Source: Nitrospirota bacterium
Lineage (GTDB): Bacteria > Nitrospirota > Thermodesulfovibrionia > Thermodesulfovibrionales > UBA6898
Direction of reading: 5' to 3'
Assembly: GCA_021825365.1 (NCBI GenBank)
Contig: JAKAHR010000008.1
Location: 55,203-119,202, forward strand
DNA length: 64,000 nucleotides
The position numbers and the translations under genes are program-made. How positions within the stretch are numbered: the stretch's first letter is position 1; every line of letters begins with the position of its first letter. Below, one piece after another: positions 1 through 8,578 of the stretch. The notes under the pieces are model-generated. The model saw only the letters and a list, made by a program, of their open reading frames with translations. It did no database searches and was not told where the DNA came from.

Positions 1-3000
1 CCGCAATTCATGGGACACTATCAGCCCAGGCTCCCCGGAGAGTTGGGCTTCTATGATTTGAGGCTCCCGGAAGTACAGAGAAGACAGGTTGAGCTGGCCA
101 AACAGTACGGTGTAAACGGTTTTTGCGTGCACTTCTATTGGTTCAACGGCAAGACCCTGCTCGAAAGGCCGCTAAAGGAGTTTGCAGAGAATCTCGACTT
201 CCCCTTCTGCATAAACTGGGCAAATGAGAATTGGACGAGGAGATGGGACGGACTGGACAAGGAAATCCTGATTTCCCAAAGACACTCCGAAGAGGACGAC
301 ATCGCATTTATCAGTTATGTCTCCCGGTATCTGAGCAACAGGAATTACATAAGGGTGGACTCCAAGCCGCTCCTGGTGATGTACAGGCCCGGCCTGCTTC
401 CGGACGCCAGGGCAACGTCGGAGCGATGGAGACGATGGTGTCTGGATAACGGCATCGGAGAGATATATCTCGCGGCCGTGGCTTCCTTTGATGAAGTGGA
501 TCCGGGCCGGATCGGCTTTGATGCCCTCGTGGAATTCCCACCCCTTGGCGGGTTCCCTTTTGAGGATACCTCTCATCAGCTCAAGGTGATAAATCCCGAG
601 TACCGGGGCATTGCCGCAGATTATAAGAAAGCGGCCGATTTCTATGTGAATTCGGCCCAGCCTCCTTTCACGAAGTTCCGCGGAATAGTGCCCGGGTGGG
701 ACAATGAGGCAAGGAGGCCGGGGAGAGGAAATGCCCTCATCAATTCCAGCCCCTCCGCCTATAGGGAATGGCTGAGAACCCTCTGCGATTATACGATCAG
801 GAATTTTCCCCCTGAAGAAAGACTCGTCTTTATCAATGCATGGAATGAATGGGCAGAAGGCGCATATCTTGAGCCTGACCGCAGATACGGGTATGCCTAT
901 CTGCAGGCCACGGCCGAGGCCCTTGAGCCCCCTGAAGGATCATCTGCCCTGCCCGGCAGATGGAAGATATTATTCGTATCCCATGACGCATGGAAGGGCG
1001 GCGCGCAGACTGTTTTGCTGAACGTACTTTCGTGGTTTAAGAGACACACCCATACGGATATCAGAATACTGTGCCTGGATGGGGGAGAGCTCCTGCCCTG
1101 CTTCGAGGAATGGGGAGATACGCTTGTCTTGAGCAGCATGCGGGACAGCGGAACCCCTGAAGAGGAAGTGAACCGCAAACTCCGGGAATTTTGCGGCAGC
1201 ACCCCTGACCTGATCTACTGCAACTCCGCAGCTTCAGGCCGGGAATACAGACTGCTCCTGACGCTGGGAACCCCGATAATCATGCATTTCCATGAACTGG
1301 AAATGAGCATAAAGCGGTATGCTGCCGATTGCATCGGCGATGTAATTAGACATTCAGCGCATTTCATCGCCATTTCCAATGCTGTCCGTGATAACCTCAT
1401 GAACAACCACGGTGTCCCTGGAGAAAAGATCAGCACGGTTTACTCCAGTATCACTCCTGATAGTTCTGCAGAAGTTGCCAGAGACACAACAAAGCAGGAA
1501 ATCAGGGACCGGCTCGGCCTGGAGAGGGACAAATTCCTTGTCTTTGGGTGCGGCCTGGGGATGGCCTTCCGTAAGGGGGCTGACCTCTTTATAGAGGTGG
1601 CCCGCACCATGAGAAACAGGGGGATCGATAATTTCCATTTTTACTGGATCGGCGGAGATTTTGACGTCAGCGGAGATGACACCCGCTACGGCGTGTGGGC
1701 CGACCATATCACCGCGATGAGAAAAGATGGTCTGGACAGGTACGTAACATTCCTGGGAGTCAAGGACAAGCCGCGGGAGTACATGCGGGCCGGCGATGTC
1801 TTTCTTTTGCCGTCACGGGAGGAGCCTGTCGGCCTGGTCGGCCTGGAGGCTGCCGAATGCGGCCTGCCGGTCATCTGCTTTGCCGATGCCGGCGGCATGC
1901 CCGATTTTGTCGCGGATGACGCCGGGTTTATCGTCCCGTATGAGGAGGTGGGGATTATGGCCGAAAGGGTCGCCCTTCTCATGGAGGACGCTGACTTAAG
2001 ACGGCAGTTGGGAGACAGTGCCCGGGAAAAGGTGCTCTCCCGCTTCACCGTCGAACAGACAACGCCGCTTATCCTGTCCGCATGTCGTTTGACAGCCCGA
2101 AAGGAACCGACAGTTTCGGTGATCGTGCCGAACTATAACCACGAACGCTACCTGCAGAAAAGGCTCGACAGCATCTTCAACCAGACCTTCAGGGACTTCG
2201 AGGTGATCCTTCTTGATGACGCCTCCACGGACAACAGCATGGAGATTCTCGCTGCTTACGCCGATCGTGCCGACGTCCACCTTGTAAGAAATGAAACGAA
2301 TTCCGGATCCCCTTTCAAACAGTGGCTTAAGGGATTGGATATGGCAAGGGCGGATGTCATCTGGATAGCAGAGTCAGACGATATATGCGAACCCCGGTTC
2401 CTCGAAACCCTGCTCCCGGCCTTCCGGAACGCCGGGATAAAACTGGCATATGCAAATTCCCATGTAATAGACGAGCAGGACAGGGTCACCGGGGATTATG
2501 AAAACGGCGAGTACCTGTCATCCCTTTCCCCGACCAAATGGAAGAAGAGCTACCGGGTTCGCGCAGCAGAAGAGATCAATGACGGTCTCGGGGTTAAAGA
2601 CACGATCCTCAACGTCAGTTCGGTCCTCTTCAGGAGGTTCCCCTTCACCGGGGAGTTCCGCAAGACGCTCGAAGGCATGCGCATCGCGGGAGATTGGTAC
2701 TTCATCGTCAATGCGATAAAGAACGGCTCCCTGCAATACGATGCGGCGAAGCTGAATTATCACCGGAGGCACGAGGAAAGCGTCATCGGCAAGACCGTAT
2801 CGGGCAAGAAGATGGAAGACTTTTTCCGTGAATTCCGTGTGGTGCAACAATTCATCTTCCGGAATTATGCGTTGGATGGGAACTTCCCGGCGAAATGGGA
2901 AGACTACCTGAGGAAGCAATGGGATGACTTTTATCCCGGCAGGCCGTTTGAGGAATTGCAGGCGTATTATCCCCTTGACGAAATGAGAGAGACAGTCCTG

Positions 3001-3999
3001 CGGAAGGCGAAGGATCCTGAGGGAAAAGGGGTCTGCGCGGAAGATTCAGCCCGCCATTCGCTGACGCCCGGCGGACACGGGGCGGACAATGTGGAAATCC
3101 TTCGTGAGATCGAGGCTGCCCTTGCCGGGATGCACGACTTTTCTGCCGTATCACTAAAGAGGCTGCTGGGGAGTGTTTCAGACGAATTCTATTTCTGGCT
3201 GCTGACAGAGGGGCATAAGCGGAGCGAGAGCCAGGCCCTGCTGTCCCTGCTGCCGGCCATGCCGGATGAGCAGATCCAGATTAACTGGACAGGATGCAGC
3301 GGCCATGAAACCCTGCGCCAGGCCTTTCTCGCTTTCAGCCTTTTCAAGAAGATAATCACCAAACATCACAAGGATATCCGATCCTGCGACAGGATATTGG
3401 ATTTCGGCTGCGGCTGGGGCAGGATCATCAGGTTCTTCCTGAAGGATATTGAGCCGGAGGGACTGTGGGGAATCGATTGCTATGAAGAGGCGATCACCAT
3501 CTGCAGGAAGTCTAATCTGAGATGCAATTTCGAATCCATCGATGTCATGCCTCCAACCCATTTGCCTGATGATTTTTTCGACGCCATATATCTATATTCC
3601 GTCTTTTCACACCTGTCCGAGGAGGCACATATGGCATGGCTGCTTGAGTTCAGGCGCATCCTGAAGCCTGGTGGAATTGTTATCGCCACCACAAGGCCTC
3701 GCGCCTTTATCCTGGAATGCGACGCCATGAGGAAGAACAAGGATGTAAAGGAATTTCAGCACGGGGCGGTTAAGTCCTTTCCGGATGTCGGGAAATGTCT
3801 GGCGGAGTATGACAACGGCAGGTTCTGCCACAGCCCGACCGGCGGAGGGGGAGTCTTGTCCGCCTCGTTCTACGGCGAGACCGCCATACCCAAAATATAT
3901 GCGTTGAACCGCTGGTCAAAACACTTTTCCCTTGTTGATTTCATGTACGACGAAGAGCATCAAGGCTTTGACCAAAACGTGATCATCGCAAAGAAGTAA
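1..3999 (+). CDS. Multidomain glycan enzyme, 5' end missing: WbsX - GT4 - GT2 - methyltransferase
   Basis: The reading frame is open from base 1, and the first visible residues (PQF, then MGHYQPRLPG) lie inside a WbsX domain. WbsX domains normally start some 40 residues earlier, so the true start is outside the window. Counting from the ATG at 10, residues 1-300 are the WbsX domain (GH99-like; WANENWTRRWDG, NAWNEWAEGAYLEPD). Residues about 318-690 are a GT4 glycosyltransferase (VSHDAWKGGAQ, late EEPVGLVGLEAAECGLPV). Residues about 700-950 are a GT-A/GT2 transferase (VSVIVPNYNHERYL, DDAS). Residues about 1120-1329 are a class I SAM methyltransferase (ILDFGCGWGR). Such fusions build rhamnan or O-antigen chains in the cytoplasm, so one polypeptide probably adds and modifies several sugars. 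The acceptor and sugars cannot be read from sequence. The stop is TAA at 3997. Confidence 0.9.
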   Translation, partial: PQFMGHYQPRLPGELGFYDLRLPEVQRRQVELAKQYGVNGFCVHFYWFNGKTLLERPLKEFAENLDFPFCINWANENWTRRWDGLDKEILISQRHSEEDDIAFISYVSRYLSNRNYIRVDSKPLLVMYRPGLLPDARATSERWRRWCLDNGIGEIYLAAVASFDEVDPGRIGFDALVEFPPLGGFPFEDTSHQLKVINPEYRGIAADYKKAADFYVNSAQPPFTKFRGIVPGWDNEARRPGRGNALINSSPSAYREWLRTLCDYTIRNFPPEERLVFINAWNEWAEGAYLEPDRRYGYAYLQATAEALEPPEGSSALPGRWKILFVSHDAWKGGAQTVLLNVLSWFKRHTHTDIRILCLDGGELLPCFEEWGDTLVLSSMRDSGTPEEEVNRKLREFCGSTPDLIYCNSAASGREYRLLLTLGTPIIMHFHELEMSIKRYAADCIGDVIRHSAHFIAISNAVRDNLMNNHGVPGEKISTVYSSITPDSSAEVARDTTKQEIRDRLGLERDKFLVFGCGLGMAFRKGADLFIEVARTMRNRGIDNFHFYWIGGDFDVSGDDTRYGVWADHITAMRKDGLDRYVTFLGVKDKPREYMRAGDVFLLPSREEPVGLVGLEAAECGLPVICFADAGGMPDFVADDAGFIVPYEEVGIMAERVALLMEDADLRRQLGDSAREKVLSRFTVEQTTPLILSACRLTARKEPTVSVIVPNYNHERYLQKRLDSIFNQTFRDFEVILLDDASTDNSMEILAAYADRADVHLVRNETNSGSPFKQWLKGLDMARADVIWIAESDDICEPRFLETLLPAFRNAGIKLAYANSHVIDEQDRVTGDYENGEYLSSLSPTKWKKSYRVRAAEEINDGLGVKDTILNVSSVLFRRFPFTGEFRKTLEGMRIAGDWYFIVNAIKNGSLQYDAAKLNYHRRHEESVIGKTVSGKKMEDFFREFRVVQQFIFRNYALDGNFPAKWEDYLRKQWDDFYPGRPFEELQAYYPLDEMRETVLRKAKDPEGKGVCAEDSARHSLTPGGHGADNVEILREIEAALAGMHDFSAVSLKRLLGSVSDEFYFWLLTEGHKRSESQALLSLLPAMPDEQIQINWTGCSGHETLRQAFLAFSLFKKIITKHHKDIRSCDRILDFGCGWGRIIRFFLKDIEPEGLWGIDCYEEAITICRKSNLRCNFESIDVMPPTHLPDDFFDAIYLYSVFSHLSEEAHMAWLLEFRRILKPGGIVIATTRPRAFILECDAMRKNKDVKEFQHGAVKSFPDVGKCLAEYDNGRFCHSPTGGGGVLSASFYGETAIPKIYALNRWSKHFSLVDFMYDEEHQGFDQNVIIAKK

Positions 4000-4186
4000 A
4001 GACCCCTCCGCTCCGGCTGATTCAGCACATCGGAGTGCGCTGTGAGCCCTGGGACTAATGCCGATCTCCCGCCCGTCCTCCGCATTGCTCAGGAACGGAT
4101 ATGATAGAGGTGCCGGGTATGGATCTCGGCGATCCTTCGAGAGGGCACTCGGGCAGGCCTTTCAGGCCCGAAGGGCCTTGTCCCAA

Positions 4187-4215
4187 TTGAATTTTTTACT
4201 CCGAACTGGTAAAGT
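4187..4215 (+). promoter_or_regulatory. Candidate sigma-70 promoter for the amidase/MamK-like operon
   Basis: TTGAAT (4187-4192), a 17-bp spacer and TAAAGT (4210-4215) lie just ahead of the preferred amidase start at 4229. The transcript would be nearly leaderless, with a start near 4222. Both hexamers are imperfect, so this is tentative. Confidence 0.3.
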
Positions 4216-4228
4216 GTTTTTAATTGTG

Positions 4229-5278
4229 ATGATACCCCTTTTCCCCAGGAAGAAAGAATTACGGGTTCGTCAGGCGATCCTGAGGGGAGTTTATGAAGAA
4301 AATCTCAGGATAATCGGCAGAAAGCGGGTGGCCCTTGACCGGCCAAGACCGTTCTTCCTCAAGAAGCTCTTTCTCTCCCTGATGCTTACCCTCATCGCGG
4401 TCCTGATCCACGGCAACCGCCTTACGTCCTCGTCTGTTCCGGAGCTGGCCGGTTTCAGTCTGTTGCCCTCAAAGACCCTGCACCAGCCGGCCCAGGACCC
4501 GGCCGCCCCTGCAGACTATAAGACCCTCATCAGCAACCCTGATTATCCTGTCAGCCGCATCTTCGGCCTCGGGATCAAGACGATCATGATCGACCCGGGC
4601 CACGGCGGCTCGGACTCCGGCACCTCCGGGAAGATGGGGACAAAGGAAAAGGACATAACGCTCGATATCGCCCAAAGGCTGAAGGCCCGCCTCGAAAAAC
4701 ACGGCCGCTTCACCGTCCTCCTGACAAGAGACAGGGATGTCGCCGTGCCGTTGAACAGGCGCGTGGAGATGGCGATCGCCAATAAGGCGGACCTCTTCAT
4801 CTCGATCCACCTTAACTACCTTCCCGCCAAGCCGATCAACATCATTGAGACGTACTATTTCGGACCCACGACGGACGAGAAGGCCCTGAAGCTGGCTGAG
4901 CAGGAAAACGCCGGATCGCAGTACGGTCCGAGCGATTTCAAGAAGATCATCGCGAACATCGGCGATACCCTGAAGCTGCAGGAGTCCCGGACCTTCGCTT
5001 CGTCCATACAAAAGACCCTCTACCAGAACATCAGGCGCGAAGTCGGCAATGTCTATGACTTCGGGGTCAAACGGGCGCCCTTCGTGGTCCTCCTCGGCGT
5101 AAATGTCCCCTCTGTCCTGGCCGAGGTCTCCTGCCTGAGCAATCGGGAAGAAGAGATGAAGCTGCATACCGAGAGTCATCGTGAGAATATCTCCCACTAT
5201 CTTGAAGCCGGGATCTTTGATTATATCAATAAAGGAGAAGCGCGCTATGAGCCAAGCAGACTCGCAGAAAAAAGGTGA
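4229..5278 (+). CDS. Membrane-anchored N-acetylmuramoyl-L-alanine amidase (Amidase_3/AmiC type)
   Basis: This enzyme should cleave the amide bond between N-acetylmuramic acid and L-alanine in peptidoglycan, in the periplasm. With the start at 4229 it has 349 residues: a basic N-terminus, one membrane segment near residues 48-65 and a catalytic domain from about 117 to 345. The zinc ligands of the family are visible as His in DPGHGG, Glu in TKEKDITLD and His in SIHLN. The catalytic Glu is in VLAEVSCLSN. The frame is open back to 4058, but those 57 residues look non-coding and neither start has a convincing ribosome binding site. It overlaps the next gene by 32 nt, so the two are probably co-transcribed. 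The context (an actin homologue, then a SPOR protein) suggests a role at the septum or another localised wall site. Confidence 0.88.
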   Translation: MIPLFPRKKELRVRQAILRGVYEENLRIIGRKRVALDRPRPFFLKKLFLSLMLTLIAVLIHGNRLTSSSVPELAGFSLLPSKTLHQPAQDPAAPADYKTLISNPDYPVSRIFGLGIKTIMIDPGHGGSDSGTSGKMGTKEKDITLDIAQRLKARLEKHGRFTVLLTRDRDVAVPLNRRVEMAIANKADLFISIHLNYLPAKPINIIETYYFGPTTDEKALKLAEQENAGSQYGPSDFKKIIANIGDTLKLQESRTFASSIQKTLYQNIRREVGNVYDFGVKRAPFVVLLGVNVPSVLAEVSCLSNREEEMKLHTESHRENISHYLEAGIFDYINKGEARYEPSRLAEKR

Positions 5279-6275
5279 CATCCTCTTCGTCGGCATCGAC
5301 CTGGGCACCTCACGCAGTTCTATATCAGCCAGCAACGGCACCCGGGAATGGACCGAGAGCTTCGTGGGATGGCCCAAGGACTTCATCTCGCAAAAGATCC
5401 TCGGCAAGGCGGTTCTCTTCGGCGCGGATGCCCTCGAACACCGTCTCTCCCTCGACCTCTGCAGGCCCCTTGAGCACGGCGTCATCAAGGAAGGCATAGA
5501 AAAAAGCGAGGATGCGGTCAAGGAGATCATCAGGCACCTCATCGACCTGGCCAAACCGGCTTCCGGCCAGAAGATCCATGCGGTCGTGGGTGTGCCCGCC
5601 GACACGCTGAAGGTCAACAAGCTGGCGATCAGGAGGGCGGTTACCGAATTCGTGCAGTCGCTCCTGGTCGTAAGCGAACCCTTTGCTGTCGCCTACAGCC
5701 TCGACCTCCTCAATAACGCGCTCGTCATCGATATCGGGGCCGGGACGACCGACTTCTGCATCATGCACGGCACCATCCCTTCGGAGGAGGACCAGAAGAC
5801 CATACTCGCTGCCGGCGACTATATCGACGACCAGCTCTATAGTTACCTCGCCGAGAAATACCCGAACTCTCGCTTCAACAAGAATATGGTCCGCCAGTTC
5901 AAGGAGGAGTTCAGTTTCGTCAGGGAGATTCCCGGCGATATGCAGGTGGAGATCCCGGTAGGCGGCAAGCCGGTGATGCATGACATCAAGAACGAGGTGA
6001 AGCGGGCCTGCGAAAGCATCCTGCCCGCCATCGTCGAAACGACCACCGAGATGATCGCCCGGTTCGACCCCGAGTTTCAGATCAAGATCAAAAACAACAT
6101 CGTCCTGGCAGGGGGCGGGAGCCTCATCAGGGGGCTCAGGGAATACCTGCAGGACTCACTGAAAGAATACGGCCCGTGCAGGGTCACCTCGGTGGAAGAC
6201 CCGCTGTTCGCAGGTTCCGATGGGGCCCTGAAGCTGGCGCTGGACATGCCGTCCAAGTACTGGGAGCAGCTCTGA
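5247..6275 (+). CDS. mamK: MamK-like bacterial actin
   Basis: This 342-residue protein has the actin/HSP70 ATPase fold. Phosphate-1 loop is GIDLGTSRSS, phosphate-2 is VIDIGAGTTDF and the adenosine motif is VLAGGGSLIRGL. It resembles MamK more than MreB or FtsA: the opening resembles MamK (GIDLGTS, VGWPKDFI), the middle has VVGVPA and LVVSEPFAVAY, and the C-terminus GALKLALDMPSKYWEQL matches the MamK tail as I remember it. MamK forms filaments that align magnetosomes. No other magnetosome gene (mamA, B, E, I, M, Q) is present here, so the filament probably has another cargo. The start at 5247 has a clean AAAGGAGAAG site at 5231-5240; the longer in-frame form from 5181 would lie deep inside the amidase gene. 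The symbol marks family membership, not a proven magnetosome role. Confidence 0.85.
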   Translation: MSQADSQKKGDILFVGIDLGTSRSSISASNGTREWTESFVGWPKDFISQKILGKAVLFGADALEHRLSLDLCRPLEHGVIKEGIEKSEDAVKEIIRHLIDLAKPASGQKIHAVVGVPADTLKVNKLAIRRAVTEFVQSLLVVSEPFAVAYSLDLLNNALVIDIGAGTTDFCIMHGTIPSEEDQKTILAAGDYIDDQLYSYLAEKYPNSRFNKNMVRQFKEEFSFVREIPGDMQVEIPVGGKPVMHDIKNEVKRACESILPAIVETTTEMIARFDPEFQIKIKNNIVLAGGGSLIRGLREYLQDSLKEYGPCRVTSVEDPLFAGSDGALKLALDMPSKYWEQL

Positions 6276-6314
6276 TGCCCGGGAGAATATCAACTTTCAC
6301 CGAGGAGGTATCTG

Positions 6315-7451
6315 ATGCCCGGTAAGACCGTCCTTGTTATCGATACGGATATCGAGACAGAACAGCAGATCATGGCAGCGCTTGAGGCTGCCGGCTACCT
6401 GGTCTTTGCCGCACAGACGGATGATGTGCTGTCAGAGACGGCGCTGAAGGTAAGCCCTTCCCTCATGTTCTTCAGCCCGTCCGCCTCCGGCGCAAAGGGG
6501 CTTGAGACCTGCAGGATGATCCATGAGAACACCGCCTTCAGAAACATCCCCATCATCGTTCTTTCTCCCTATGACGAGCCGATGGACACCCGCTATACTT
6601 CCCTGTACGGGATTGTGGATATACTGCGGATTCCCGTCAGTCCGGAGGAACTCATGAAGAAGACCAGTGCAGCCTTGCAGGGGGGCGCCGGCGAGACCCA
6701 GGAAATTCGCAAGGAGTCTCCGGTTGTGAGCGAGCCTGAAGACCTGTCGCCGGCCTCGGGGGAGGCCATCTTCCCTGATGAGGAAGAGCCCGTCGCCGTT
6801 GAAGCGGTGTCCGAACCGGCAAGGCCCAGGACAGGGAAAAAGGATTGGACCGAAGAGCCGCTCCCCGACGCAACTCCTGCCCTGGAACCGGTACGGAAGA
6901 AAGAAAGAAGCCTTCTGGTTCCGCTCCTCCTGGTGGGCATCGTTGCGATCATTGGGGCAGCCTTTGTCTTTTACAAAGACCTGATCTTCAAGCCCTCTGC
7001 GCCTCCTGTTGCAAAGGTCCAGCCTCCTGCTCCAAAGACGGCTCCGGAAACACCCGCCGCCGCGCCCGCCCCCCAACAGCCAGCCGCCAAAGAGGCTGAG
7101 ACGAAGCCGGTTCCCGCCCCTGAAACCAAGCCAGCGCAGCAGCCTGCACCGGCTGTCGCGGCAAAGCCTGCCAAACCTGCATCTCCGGCTGCTCCTGTTG
7201 CTTCTGTTGCAGCCAAGACCGGTCATTCCGTCCAGTTGGGCGCCTTCAGAGATGCCGGGCACGCAGAGGCCCTGGCAAAGAAGTACAGGGACAAGGGGTA
7301 TGACGCCTTTGTGAAGAAGACTGACAGCAAAGACAAGGGAACTCTCTACCGGGTACTTGTCGGCAAGTTCGGGGACCGGAAGGAATCGGTCAGGATGTCT
7401 GAAAGTATCCGGTCAAAAGAAAAGGTCCAGGCGGTAGTCTACAGCGATTGA
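6315..7451 (+). CDS. Degenerate receiver domain - membrane segment - SPOR domain protein
   Basis: The 378-residue product has three parts. Residues 4-120 fold like a response-regulator receiver (VLVIDTDIETE at the start). The phosphoacceptor Asp position reads LMFFSPSAS and the usual Lys-Pro reads RIPVS, so it cannot be phosphorylated in the normal way. A membrane segment lies at about 198-217 (LLLVGIVAIIGAAFVFY), followed by a Pro/Ala/Lys-rich periplasmic linker. Residues about 303-378 are a SPOR domain (SVQLGAFRD, YRVLVGKF), a module known to bind glycan strands stripped of stem peptides, the product of amidases. An amidase, an actin and a SPOR protein in one operon form a coherent set, with this protein possibly linking the filament to amidase-processed wall. 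A GAGGAGG-like site precedes the ATG. It overlaps the convergent next gene by 13 bp. Confidence 0.85.
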   Translation: MPGKTVLVIDTDIETEQQIMAALEAAGYLVFAAQTDDVLSETALKVSPSLMFFSPSASGAKGLETCRMIHENTAFRNIPIIVLSPYDEPMDTRYTSLYGIVDILRIPVSPEELMKKTSAALQGGAGETQEIRKESPVVSEPEDLSPASGEAIFPDEEEPVAVEAVSEPARPRTGKKDWTEEPLPDATPALEPVRKKERSLLVPLLLVGIVAIIGAAFVFYKDLIFKPSAPPVAKVQPPAPKTAPETPAAAPAPQQPAAKEAETKPVPAPETKPAQQPAPAVAAKPAKPASPAAPVASVAAKTGHSVQLGAFRDAGHAEALAKKYRDKGYDAFVKKTDSKDKGTLYRVLVGKFGDRKESVRMSESIRSKEKVQAVVYSD

Positions 7452-8578
7452 GGCCGGACTGCCCGGGCGTTATTTGCAACAGAGAGGAGATATTCCTCGA
7501 ACCGCAGAGCCACGCTGTCCCAAGTGTAGTCTTTCACCCATTCCCGTCCTCGTTGTCCCATGGCCTGAAGGTCATGGCCGTTTATCAGGACGGTCAGGAC
7601 CGCAGCAAGGGCTGATGCGTCCTCTGACCTGAAGGACACCCCCGCCCCGGAGCTCACCACGTGGCTCAGTTCCGGAATGTCGCTGACAACCAGGGCCTTG
7701 CCGCATGCCATAGCCTCCAGGGTCACGATCCCCTGTGTTTCATACCGCGACGGCACAACCACCAGAAGGGCATCGCTGAACAAGTTGATCTTGGCATCGC
7801 CGTCCACCCATCCCGCCTGCCTGATCCCTGCCTGCGTCTCTGCCGGCAGTCTGCCCAGGAGTCGTGTGAAGTTCTCTCTGTCACGGCCGTCACCCGCAAT
7901 CACCAGTCTTATATCCGGGCGGGAGGCGCGGAATTCGTGATATGCCCTGAGCAGGATGTCGAGACCTTTATGGTGAACATCGATCCGGCCCAGGTACAGG
8001 ATGTAATCCCCGATTCCAGGACGGCCGCTGAGAAGCTCCGGGGATATGCCGTTGGATATAACGCCAATGCGGCGGCCCCGGGACTCGTCCATCCCGTAAC
8101 GTTTCCTGCTTTCCTCAGAGACCAGAATAATGTTGCGGTACCGCGGGGGCCTGATCCGTTCGGAAAGATAGAGAACCGTGGAATACAGAGGGTTGTACTT
8201 GACGAAATATTTTGTGCCCGTATACCCCTGGACCTGCAGCACCACCTGCCGCTCATGGTAACTGTCGAGAAAGGTGGGAATGGCAGGAGAGAACTCCTCG
8301 ACGATAATGTCATAGCCGGTTCCATTCTCCCGCACATACCGGGAGGCCTGCCGCGCATACGCAAGGAGAGTAACCGTGAGGCTCCTGCTCTCCACGCCGA
8401 CATGGACATGCCGGAGCCCTTGTATCAGACTGTCCTTTGCCCCCGGATATCTCTTGCACAGGAGCGTGATGTCATGCCGGTCTTTGAGTCTCCGGTATAT
8501 CTCATAGGCCCGGACACCAACGCCCCCTATCCCGAAATAGTCTCCCTCGCTTTCGTAGAGCAGATGCAGTATCTTCAT
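7439..8578 (-). CDS. GT4 family glycosyltransferase
   Basis: A 379-residue GT-B fold glycosyltransferase. The N-terminus has the acceptor-side glycine loop (GIGGVGVRAYEI). The C-terminal nucleotide-sugar domain has LYLGRIDVHHKGLDILL and the GT4 signature region VVPSRYETQGIVTLEAMACG. It should transfer a sugar from an NDP-sugar to a growing cell-surface glycan on the cytoplasmic side. The start at 8578 was chosen because ATG overlaps the upstream gene's stop (ATGA); the frame extends to 8629 without better signals. It is the last gene of a three-gene minus-strand operon of GT4 enzymes. Sugar and linkage are not readable. Confidence 0.88.
   Translation of the reverse strand: MKILHLLYESEGDYFGIGGVGVRAYEIYRRLKDRHDITLLCKRYPGAKDSLIQGLRHVHVGVESRSLTVTLLAYARQASRYVRENGTGYDIIVEEFSPAIPTFLDSYHERQVVLQVQGYTGTKYFVKYNPLYSTVLYLSERIRPPRYRNIILVSEESRKRYGMDESRGRRIGVISNGISPELLSGRPGIGDYILYLGRIDVHHKGLDILLRAYHEFRASRPDIRLVIAGDGRDRENFTRLLGRLPAETQAGIRQAGWVDGDAKINLFSDALLVVVPSRYETQGIVTLEAMACGKALVVSDIPELSHVVSSGAGVSFRSEDASALAAVLTVLINGHDLQAMGQRGREWVKDYTWDSVALRFEEYLLSVANNARAVRPQSL

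Noticed and set aside
4469..5620. 383-residue open frame on the minus strand opposite the amidase and MamK-like genes
   Set aside because: It lies antisense to two clearly conserved genes and has no recognisable motif; long antisense frames are common in G+C-rich genes.
5247..6275. Magnetosome island
   Set aside because: Only a MamK-like gene is present; no mamA, mamB, mamE, mamI, mamM, mamQ or mad gene is seen in 64 kb, so magnetosome formation is not supported here.
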